Assembly: GCA_934045075.1 (NCBI GenBank)
Contig: OW203749.1
Location: forward strand, 4,175,804-4,239,803
DNA from: Yponomeuta sedellus
Taxonomy: Eukaryota > Arthropoda > Insecta > Lepidoptera > Yponomeutidae
Direction: 5' to 3'
Length of the DNA: 64,000 nucleotides
Both the position numbers and the translations under genes were made by a program. Positions 9,401 to 21,400 of this stretch are shown here, piece after piece (the stretch's first letter is position 1; each line of letters starts with the position of its first letter). The notes below the pieces were generated by a model that did no database searches, was not told the DNA's origin, and was given only the letters and a program-made list of their open reading frames with translations.

Positions 9401-12400
9401 CCTTTCCTTAAAATTATACTTAGTCTGTGATTCTTTAGTATCTAGGTCCAAATGAAGTCCTTTTGGTAAGTTTGTTTCGGTTCTTTGTTCTAAATTACAA
9501 TTTTCTAGGTTAGGAATATTGCCGCCATTTTGCTCGGCGCCATTTTGATTTTGGAGCGTTTCGTTTTTGTTTTCTAGTTTATTGTCTTTGTTTGCTTGAC
9601 TTTTACTTAAATGATATTTGTCTTTTTCTCCCTCGTGAGCGTGTAGAAATGCTTCATATGCTGAAAAAAAATATTCATTGTTTAATACATTACTAAGTCG
9701 AACCGAGTAATTGGAACAAATCACTTGAATTAAGCAACAACAGGCGCGGTCAGGTGCAGGATGGGTGACCGACCCGTGACTTCGCGACTTGGCATTTTTT
9801 CCGAGCGCTTCCGTGCTTCGCAAGGCACGTTAAGCCGTTAGTGCCGGCTGTCATGTAATGGCAGTCGTTAAGCCATGTCAGAGACCTTATGGGCGGCTTT
9901 ATAACTTCTGACAGTAAGGCCCGCCGCTGTCTTACAATCCTCCACCAACCCGGACTTGGCCCCCGTGGTGGAGTATGGCCTAACCTTCCTGCCATGCAGG
10001 ATCCTGCGATGCAGGAAGAGACACGTTCTCCAGCAGTGGGGACTTACAAAGATTCCATCTGATATTTTATTTCTCGGAAGTGTTTTTTAGATTTGCTTAT
10101 GACATATAATGCTGTGTGGTGTCGGCCTAGAGAATAGCACCAACCCAATTCTTCCCGCGGGTGTCGTAAAAGGCGACTAAGGGACACAAACCGGGGGGTG
10201 GGCAGCAGCGCCCCCTGCAGTACAATTCCACCGAACCGATCCCCAACCCGCATGCCCAGCGTGGGAATTATGGGCATTACCCCCTATGATAGCACAACGT
10301 GGCGCTCTTTAGGGGAGGGCTATGTCCAGCAGTGGACTAGTATAGCCTGATGACGATGATATAGAAGCGGTCTCACCTTCACAGTAAATCTGCTTTATGA
10401 ACAGACCCCCTTTGGAATGTCCCACCCACACGATGGGTCTCTGACCCACGCCCAGATCCAATAGTTGCTTCGTCATCTGCTCTGCTCTCTCGTGGAGACG
10501 GAGTCTGGAATTCCGGCAATGTTTTGGATTAAACGTACTTACGCACATCAAAAGATGCAAGGTTGCTTTATGCAAGTTGTCTAACTTGCAACCTTGCATC
10601 TTTTACTAGCAACTTCTCCTTTCGTGATGCTCCATGGTTTTACCCCTCTAAATATCTCTGCGTTATTAATATCTATGTTAGAAACGATGGGGCACACGAC
10701 CACATCATAATCCTTACCTACTCAGGCTGACATTATAATGTCTTAAACTTACATTCTGAATCAAGTTTTTCTTCAATTTAGATGAAAAAGCGCAGTTTTG
10801 ACATAGAAGATTTTGCAATATGAACGAAGATATTTATTATTTACAAAAATATAAATATATTATTAATTAGCTGACCCAGCGAACTTCGCAACGCCTAACA
10901 GTCTATTCTTTTTTTGTAATTTTTCTCTCCGTAAGAACCATCCTCGTACTTCAAGGAATATTCTAAAAAAAGAATTAGCGAAATCGGTTCAGATGCTCTG
11001 GAGATTTGCGCTTACCAACACATTCAGCGATTCATTTTTATATTACAGAAGATAAACTAAAGTTTGTAACGGTGCAAACCTCTTTACACATTTTTTTTAT
11101 GTTTCTTTAATTCTATCCAGAGTTTTCAAAATTTAAAATTACGTCAGCCTTTTTTGAGATTTCCTTCATTTTTTTAGCATTTGAGCATTACTACTTCACA
11201 TTTCGACTAGACCTGACTATTTTTACCTGCTTATTATGTTTTTATCAAGTTTTTGTTGATATGTTTTTTTTTTATTATTTTTAATGTACTAACCCGTGCT
11301 AAGGACAATTTTTAAAAACCTATGCAGAGGCTAAAAATTCCACCCACGCCGGGATTCGAACCCGCGACCTCTGGCTATCCATGCCATGGTTTTAATTTTC
11401 AGCCTCTGAATAGGTCTTTAAAAATATGTTTTTTTTTTCATTGTGATGTGGTCTGTTATTCTGTTTTCAGCCAGTTTTCTGTTTAGATTAACAAAAACAT
11501 ACCTATTATTCACAGACACGGGATAAAAACAGAATAAGAAGGTAAATATAGTCAGGGACAACATCACAAGTTTAACGAAGATTAAAGCCGTTTTTCGCTC
11601 GTGAAGCGCTCGTGGCCTAGCCGAACCGAGTGATTGGAATCAATCACTTGAGTTAAGCAACAACAGGCGCGGCCAAGTGCAGGATGGGTGACCGTCCCGT
11701 GACTACTGCTAGTGGCATCTTTTCCAAACGCGTCCGTGCTTCGTAAGGCACGTTAAGCCGTTGCTGCCGGCTGTCATGTAATGGCAGTCGTTAAGCCATG
11801 TCAGAGGCCTTATGGCGGCTTGATAACTTCTGACAGTAAGGCCCGCCACTATTTTACAATCCTCGGACTTGGCCCCCGTGGTGCAGTATGGCCTAACCTT
11901 CCTGCCATGCAGGAAGAGACCCGTCCCCAGCAGTGGGGACATACAAGGGTTGATATCGAAGGCCGTTTTTCTAAAATTGTAATGGATAATATCGAGTAAT
12001 TATACGTTGGATTATATACGTAGTTCGTTTGAATCGCCAGCGCTCCACCACTCGCACACCTCATCTCTGCTGGGGTGCACATCTTGCACCAACAAATCCG
12101 TGGGTTCAAATCAAATCAATTTATTACAACGTAAAGAATTTACATTTGTTTGCTGAATGTCAATTTAAAATGTAAGCCGCTGCCTTCGGGCCGTATGGTA
12201 GGTACCTAGTGGAGAAAAAGGCAGCGGAAAAAAAAACTCCACCGGTTAATCGACTACATTGCACCGAATTTTCAATGTAAACCAATGAAAGAGTGTCCTC
12301 ACCAATACATACGCGTGGGTTTGAATGACAGACTTTCCGTGCCCCCTAATGACCCCCACTAATTGTAACCACAAACACAAGTGATCGTTGTATTGTACAA

Positions 12401-15400
12401 AACCAGTCATGTTTTACAATCCCGTGTTCTGTGAGTTTAGCTTTAAGAAAAGAAACATTACTGAGGTGCGTATTCAACAAGAGCGTTCGAACATTGCTTT
12501 AGCAGCGGATGGACCAATCAATCATATAATACGCTGCGTTGAAGAATGACTCTAGGCCGTGGTGTTAATTTAAGTATTAGTTTTTTTAAATCTTTAATCC
12601 ATCTTTTAAAGAGAAAAAAATTCCATAGCGAAGCTGGCAAATAATTTGTCTTGGCAGCAGTAAATTATTATTGCCTGTATTAAGCAACTTGGATTTGCGT
12701 GTTTAGCAAATATTAACCATTCAGTGCAGGGTTTTCTGATGAATCTTTTTTGATGAGTATAGAGAGACTCCTTCAGTTAATGGGCCTAGTAAAAAGACAT
12801 TGGACGTAATGAGATATTATATCATGAGATTTAGAGGTACAACATCCAGTGGAACCTTCAAACACACTAAATGGGTAAAGGGACCAAACGGATGCCGCCG
12901 TGCGCGCTAACTGTGAAGGAAAACATCGTGAGGAAACCCGCACTTGGTGGACTCCCTAGTCTTTCCTGTAGGCTAGGCCGACTAAGCTGTCAGGATGGTA
13001 TAGGTGCCGGGCAAGCCTACTCCATGTAAAGACAATGTCCCTGGCACAACGTAATGAATGCAAACATAAATGTGGGTTCTGTTTTCAACCGACTTCAAAT
13101 GAAAAAGGAGGAGGTTCTTAATTCGACCCGTATGTTTTCTATGTTTGTTACGCGATAACTCCGCCAATTATGAACCGATTTGATCAAATCTTTTTTCGGC
13201 GTATAGGTAATACCTCAAGGGTGGTCCCATTTAAATTTAATAATAAAATAATTAACTTTTAAAAAAAAAATAAAACCGACTTTAAATGCGTGAACACAAA
13301 AAAAAAACTAAAAAAAAATTAACTTTAAAAAAAAAATAAAACCGACTTCAAATGCGTGAACACAAAAAAAACTAAAAATTAAAAAATAATTCCTAATATC
13401 TTTTACCTAATACTATAATTTTCCTAAACTATGTCAAAGTAATTAAAGTTAAACCAGCTAAATATCTTACAATAGTTATACTTATATACCTATTGCTTTT
13501 TGGAGTCGGTGCCAGCCGTATTAAATTTAGCCGCGAGCAAGAGACGTGCGGCGCGGTGGCGGGGGACGCAAGGCGCGAGGCGGGGCCGCGCGGTGCGGCG
13601 GGGGACGCGGGCGCGCGCGGCTCTTGCTCGCGGCTAAACTTAATACGGCTGGCACCGACTCCAAAAAGCAATAGGTATGTAAGTATAACTATTGTAAGAT
13701 ATTTAGCTGGTTTAACTTTAATTACTATGACATAGTTTAGGAAAATTATAGTATTAGGTTATAGATATTAGGAATATTTTTTTAATTTTTAGTGTTTTTT
13801 GTGTTCACGCATTTGAAGTCGGTTTTATTTTTTTTTTTAAATTATTTTTACTGTAGGTTCTGATACTTTTCACAAGCGACGATAGTTACGAGTTTAATCT
13901 GCATGGATGACTAGGTACCTATCTAAATATTGAGAGACTATGGACCAGTTTCTGAAATCTGAAACTGATGCCTTACCGGTGGAGGTGCGGAAAGCCAAAT
14001 CCCTTCCCATTTAAGGCTATGGAAAAGGAATTCTATCACGCTAATACACTATGACACTGAAGTAATCCGTAGCTAATATCGCACCCTCAGAACGAAAGAG
14101 GCCTAAGTAAAAAAATAGTGAAATTGAGTTACAATGATTGAGTCATAAAAAGGTATGCCGTGGACGGAAGATTCGCTATGCTCTTTTTTTACAATAAGTG
14201 CCTTTGTTTTACTATTCATCGGATAGAGCATACTTTTTTATGTCTCTCTGTGATTGTAAGGTACTCAATTTTTTGAGAATTTTTCGAGTGTTTAAACTAT
14301 TTTTTGACTTAGGCCTCTTTCGTTCTGAGGGTGCGATATTAAATCTGTTGTTGTTTGTGTTTTTTGTTATGTCCTTTCAATATGTATATTCTCTTAAGTG
14401 TTTATGCATTTATATAATAATATATATTTTTTATTTTCTGTATTTATGTAAATTATTTGTATTTATCTGTTGATAATTATGTGTGCACTAATTGTTTAGG
14501 CATGTATTCATTTATACATTTGTTATAATCTTGTATATTTGTACATCTACTTCCTTCTTCAATATATTAGTCCAGTCCATCCAAAGGTTGTCTGGAAGAG
14601 ATCACTTTTAGTGATAAGGCCGCCGTTTGTACTCTTAGGTTAAGAAATATCTGTGTAATTTCCATTTTTATGTACAATAAAGTGTTCTCTATCTATCTAT
14701 CTGAATTTCGCTAATTTACTGTAGATAGATAGATAGAATATTCTTAACTGTAGTGCTGTCTCTTCGAATTTCTCAGCAAAGAGCGTGACAGCACGTTACT
14801 TTAGTATTAACTTAGTGAAATTCTCTGTGCAGAAACCGGCCCATGGCCTAAACTCTCCAAATATCGCGTGAGAAAACTTTGTTAACAATTTACTCGTACA
14901 ACAGATCCAAAAATTCTTACCGTTTACTCTCCTTGACCCACAGAGGGCGCCACAGGTACGGATCGCTGGTATAGTTAATTGAAATCACTCTAGCATTGGG
15001 GAAGTCCACCTTCAACCAATCCTTAGGCCAGCACGGCGAGTAACACCTATCACAGACACATCCACAGCCAGCTTGGCACGACTTTTCCTTTTCATCTTGA
15101 CACTCATTACACTCGCATTTGTATTCGCTTCCTTTGCTCGATGCCTTCGTCCGATCTCCGTCTTTATTCGCACTTTGATTGTACATTTCCGTGATATTTT
15201 CGCACTCGAATAGCTCCCTCACGAATTGGGCTTGCATCTCGAAGTTATCGACGATTTTCACTTGATCTAACAGCGTGTTAGTGTAAAACTGCTCCGTCAT
15301 GAGCATCTCGTCGTTCGGTATTACTTTCTCAGATCCCTTGTTGAAGAATTCCCTCTTGGTGAAAGTCATGTCGTTCCAGGAGTGGTCGCTGTCGGTTTTG

Positions 15401-18400
15401 GAGCTGCTTTTGTCGTGGTGGCACTCGTGACACAGGCAGGGGTTAGGGATGGACGCTGACCGCTTCAGGGGTACCCGGTTCGGCCCCAGCTTGTACTTGG
15501 ACCGCCAGTCGCCTTGCCGCCATGTGTTCTCCAAGGACCCTGAAAACGGACAAAAATACAATTTTTAACAGACTTCAAAATAGGAGGTTATTAATTCGAC
15601 GCGTATATTTTCTTATTTGCTGTGTTATCAAATCTTAACCGATTTCGGGCAATACTTTCTTGTCCTGTCACAGATAGCGCTCATGGCCTATAACAACCGA
15701 GGGATTGAAATCAATCATTCGGGTTGAGCAACAACAGGCGCGGTCAGGTGCAGGATGACCGACCGTCTTCCGTGCTTCGCAAGGCACGTTAAGCCCTTGG
15801 TGCCGGCTGTCATGTAATGGCAGTCGTTAAGTCATGTCAGAGGCCTTAGGGCGGCTTGAAAACTTCTGACAGTAAGGCCAGCCGCAAGTCTTGCAAGCCT
15901 CCACCAATCCGGACTTGGCCCCCGTGGTGGAGAGTGGCCTATCTATGCCTTCCTCAGGGAAGAGACCCGTGCCCCTCGGTGGGGACATATAGGGTTAATG
16001 ATGATGAGTATAGCATCCAAGATAATTGTGTATGTCTATACAGTGGTGAAATGGCCTCGAGCTCAGTATACATCACTGACTATGAAGGATTATAGTTTTT
16101 AAGCTTGCGATCAGTACCAGGACTTTGTCCATTTTGTACATTATTACAAGTATCATCAAGTATCAGACGATGATGATACTTGTAATAATGATGTTAAATT
16201 CTAGACCAGCGAATGCATTTTGAGCACCGACTCCAAAATGAGCAGCCTCTGAGACAGTTTTAGTTTTGTATCAATGGTAGTGCTTTTATAAATAAGCTAC
16301 TAGAAACATGGCGTACCTAAGTTGAGTGGACGCGTGTAGATTAATACTCAGTAAACGGTATCAGTTTGTATTCAATATTATAGTAATTAGTGATAAGGAC
16401 GACATAACTGCATAAGTCACACGTGTCACTAGTAAACTAAGTATGTACAGGGTGACTACCACAGTTTTTGCTTGGTTTGTATTTGGATTTCCAATTTTGG
16501 ACCAAAAGGTCAAAAATCACAAATATATACCTACGATCGACCGATATCAACCCTTGTATGTCCCCACTGCTGAGGCACGGCTCTCTTCGTGCATCGCAGG
16601 AAGGTTAGGCCACACTCCACCAGAGGGCCAAGTCCGGGTTGGTGGAGGATTGTATGACAGCGGCGGGCCTTACTGACAGAAGTTATCAAGCCGCCCAGAG
16701 GCCTCTGACATGGCTTAACGACTGTCATTACATGACAGCCGGCACCAACGGCTTAGCGGGCCTTTCGAAGCTCGAATTTATACAAATACGTTCCGAAACC
16801 TACAAAAAATTTCAGGCAGATAGTTGCTGGATGCGGCAAGCTATAAATAAATCATAAATATTCATGGACATATTACACAAATCTCGTTAGCCCTATACTA
16901 AATACAAGTAAATGACTTGTGTTATAGGTGCTAACTCGACGGATAGATTTAATACAATAAATACATAGATAACATCCAAGACCCGAGACAAACTAGAAAA
17001 GTTCGTTTCCTAGTTGGACCCGGCCGGGGATCGAACCCGAGACCTTCGCGTGTTACAGTCAGCGTGCCAAACCACTGCGCCACTGAAGACCAGGCGCTGT
17101 GGCGCTCATTAGGGAGGGCTATGTCCAGCAGAGGACTAGTATGATAAACGTTTCACTTCTGGGCACAGGCCTTCTCTCAGAGAGAGAGAGAGAGAGGGCT
17201 TAATTACCACGCGTGCCCACCGCGGATTGGCAATTTCAAGCGCTAAATATGATGTATTTAAACAACCCGGATACCAGGGTTCCTCAAGATGTTTTCCTTC
17301 ACAATTAGGGAGTAGAGTATTGCTACTAAGTAGAACTTCACAAATTTACATTACACAGAAAACCAAGTCATTGGTACCATGGCCGCGCGGGGAATAGAAC
17401 CAGGGGTTTTCGTTATCAACCCTTGTATGTCCCCACTGCTGGGGCACGGGTCTCTTCCTGCATCGCAGGAAGGTTAGGCCATAATCCACCACGGGGGACA
17501 AGTCCGGGTTGGTGGAGGATTGCAAGACAGTGGCGGGCCTTACTGTCAGAAGTTGTCAAGCCGCCCATAAGGCCTCTGACATGGCTTAACGACTGCCATT
17601 ATATGACAGCCAGCACCAACGGCTTAACGTGCCTTGCGAAGCACGGAAGCGCTCGGAAAAATGCCACTAGCGGTAGTAACGGGACGCTCACCCATCCCGT
17701 ACCTGACCTTGCCTGTTGTTGCTTAACCAAGTGATTGATTCGCTGGTTCGCCTAGGCCACGAGCGCTTCTTGGTTTCACATAATAAAACCATGGGTTTTA
17801 TTATGTAAGTATTTACTGAGTTGAGTGACGATGATTTTTACTTTTTTTAAGCTACTCCAGCTAACAAATGCATACTATTCTGACACTTTGGAGTCGTCTA
17901 AATGCTTAACTCGATAGAGTGGAAGATTACGTATAGAAGGACTGGGAGCCATTTCTCGCTTCATTAGCAAATAAGTCGTATACGACTCTAAGGCTTATGA
18001 CTTGGAATTCTACGTTAAAAGTCGACCGGTAGCCAAAATCTGTATTCTGAACCCCATGCTAGATTGAATTCGAATGAGAAAATAAATGTGTAATGTGACT
18101 CTGTCGAGTAGGTATCTTATCTTATTTTTATGGGACAAATCTTCGAATATTTTATGTAAAGCCTTCGAATATTTTGCGTCTGCGCTTTCAATTCGCATGG
18201 GCGAGAATCGGCCCTGGGACCCAATTCTGGCTCCATTAGCAAATAAGTCGTAAACGACTCGAAGGCTTATGACTTGGAATTCTACGTGAAAAGTTGAGCG
18301 ACAGCCGAAAGCTGTATTTTGAACACCACGCTAGATGGAATTCGAATGAGAAAATTAATGTCTAATGACTCTGTCAAGTTTTCTTATCTTATTTTAATGG

Positions 18401-21400
18401 GACAAATGTCTAAGCCTTCGAGTATTTTGCGTCTACGCTTTCAATTCGCATGGGCGAGAATCGGCCCGCTGGTCTCTTGCTTCCGACTCCCTTGTTCTAG
18501 GTACCTACTCACTGAGGTACTGCCGCTATATGTTAAACAAATATGTTATTGAGATTTACACTCTTTATAATAATAATAAAAAATAGAAAAAAATTGATAA
18601 GATTAACTCAAAACGTTGCTAAAACGTAAAGCCGTTGGTGCCGGCTGTCATGTAATGACAGTCGTTAAGCCATGTCAGAGGACTTATGGGCGGCATCATA
18701 ATTTCTGACAGTACCTAAGGCCCGCCACTGTCTTACAATCCTCCACCAACCCGGACTTGGCCCCCGTTTTGGAGTATGGCCTAACCTTCCTGCGATGCAG
18801 GAAGACACCCGTGCCCCAGCAGTGGGGGCATACAAGGGTTGATAACGAACGAACGACGTTGCTAAAAATTCCAAAATCACGCTGTACAGTTTATTATATC
18901 TAAGTGGTTCGTAATTTGCATACTTATATAGTTATCGCCTATTAATATTAAGTGGTTAGTTATCGCCTATTAAATACTAATAATGAGTAAGTACAAGTAT
19001 TACAATCTACTTTGTATGTTTAATGTATACACATACATTACAATATATAAACTCACGCCGGTGCCCGAAGGGGTAAGCAGAAACCAGTGTTTACCACTTG
19101 TCACGATCCTGAGAAAACTTCGCTTCATTACACTAAGCTGTTTTAAGGGTAATTTTCAAATTGAAAAACTTCATGCCAAAACCATCAACCATCCAGGCTA
19201 TCATGACTCCCCTTAACATAGATAATTACTGCCCTAGAGTCAACGGATACTGGGTATTTACTAAGCGTGCATGCACCTATTAAAATAAATTATTGTATTT
19301 AAAATAATCATCTATGGTTGTGACATTTTGCTTTTCAAACTGAGATTTACCCTTATAGTGGATTTTGGATTTTCCATATAAAAATTGATAGATAGATAAT
19401 TTGATTGATTATTTGATGTGGTCTTATATTGTTTTTTTTAATGATCTGATTTCGCGGCGAGGCCGCTTTTTTGAAGCAGCGAGGGATTCTTTAATAGAAT
19501 CCTGAACGTAGCGATGCATTCGCCTGAGCCAAAAATACTTTATATATTATTGCTTATTGCACACAAACACTTCACAGGACATTGCATTGAAACAAAATGT
19601 ACAAATGCGAGCTTATCGTAAGAGAATTCTTCAGCCATGTATAGAAAATAGGAACAGAAGTAAAAAAAAACATTTTGCGCCCGAGTGATAGGTACTCTAC
19701 TTTTCATCACCCACTATGAGAAAATAAAAGGCGCCTCATTATTCAAAACAAAATCAGGAATTTCCTGCAATCCGTGAAAATTTACGAAAACTCGGGCTGT
19801 ATTTCGCGCGTTTTTAATTTGTTTTTTTTTATTATTCAGCAGGGTGGGGCGGCGCGACTATAGAGGGCGTCGTACCAGCCAGTCTTTATTCCAAAAATAA
19901 TTTGTGTTCGATTTCTTTGACGTCAACGAAGACGTGACGATGTTCCAAATTCAAAAAGTGCATACTTTTTAAATTTGGAACATCTTATACTTAGTGTTCG
20001 ATTTCTTTGACGCTCAACACTAGGATGATCCAAATTCAAAAAGTGCGCGGCAAAGATACTGCTTGTACAAAAATTCAAGAAACCGAAAACGAAACTTTAA
20101 TATTCGTGTTATATCGAAAATTCAGTCCATTTATAAATATTACCTTTGATTAAGCACAATACATCTTTTGTAGTTTTTATTTTTATAATGCTTTTAAATG
20201 CGAAGAAATTAACTAATACAAACAAAAAGTCCGAGAAAAAACTTACTCTGTAATCTCTACACTTTTTGGACAAAGTATAATAGCGGCGCAATTTAAAGAT
20301 GATTAAAAACTCATTAAGAACTGCCCGCTAAAAGTTTCTTATAAAATAGACCATCTTTGGGTGCACTTCAAGGCAAACCAAGTCCTCCTTTTCGAATAGA
20401 TGGAATGAACAAATATATATAGGTATATTAACTTCATCTTTTAACTCTTGGTGAACTAGGCCAATTTTTGGGTGCCGAAGTCAACAAGGAGTTAGTTTCG
20501 CTATACCCTTCCGTGTGTCTGACTGTCTGTCTGTCTGTCCGCTTCCAATCTAAGCATGATCAAACCTCGATATGTGTCCTAATTTACTTTTGTAAGGGAA
20601 TTGCTCCTTGAGCGTCTCCATCGCTCGGTTTTTCTAACTTTATAATCACCATTGTTGCCGACCGGCCAATCAAACTTTTTTAAGTATTTTACTTTTTGAT
20701 AGCGTTTTATATTATTATGGCTACTTTTAAAAAATGGCACAATGTCGTTGTATAACAAGCAAAAGACAGATTAAAAGATTCCCACCAGATATTCGCGTTT
20801 TCTCAATTTTACGTGCATTCGGTTCAATCATCATCCACCCATTACGGCACGGGTCTCTTCCCTGAGGAAGGTATAGGCCATACACCACCACGGGGGCCAA
20901 GTCCGGCTTGGTGGAGGCTTGCAATACTAGTGGCTGGTCTTACTGTCAGAAGTTTTAAGCCGCCCTAAGGCCTAACTATAGTCGTACTGGTCTAACTTTA
21001 TAATATAGAAACCTATTTAGAGGCTAAAACTTCCACCCGTGCCGGGGCTCGAACCCGTAACCCGCGGTTAGTATAAAGATAATAATGATAATAGGAGATA
21101 AATATAGTAGTTTAATTTAATAAACTAATAATTATTATTTGTATTGTAAGGGTACAGGTTGTTATGTACCTTAACAAATTACATTTACCACCTGTAACAT
21201 TCCCATGACGTAACAATTTAAATGATTGATTGATTGCTTGAATGGTTGATTGATTGATAGATAGATTGATTGATTGATGGATTTGTAAATATGTATTTGA
21301 CGAAGTGAACCACTTACTGTATTTCTGTGAAACAGGCCTGAGTAGCACGACACCTCTAATCGCGCATTTTAAATGTTAAAAGGCACGACTTTTCAGTACA

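Noticed and set aside
9661..9823. Extension of the SERAC1-like exon upstream to a Met near 9823
   Set aside because: The added residues are translated from antisense SINE A, and the splice acceptor at 9661-9662 fits the phase of the 10377 donor.
11603..11700. A 5S rRNA gene
   Set aside because: Only the internal promoter part resembles 5S rRNA. The 5' and 3' stems are missing and the sequence continues into a repeated SINE body.
13429..13735. Two 80-residue proteins on opposite strands
   Set aside because: They begin and end alike because the DNA is a palindrome. No family similarity.
14198..14473. Small hydrophobic protein of 91 residues
   Set aside because: Phe/Leu/Ile/Tyr-rich translation of T-rich DNA crossing an inverted-repeat arm. 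No start context or homology.
21112..21353. Two reading frames rich in INQSINQS
   Set aside because: Translation of a TTGATTGA simple repeat in two frames.
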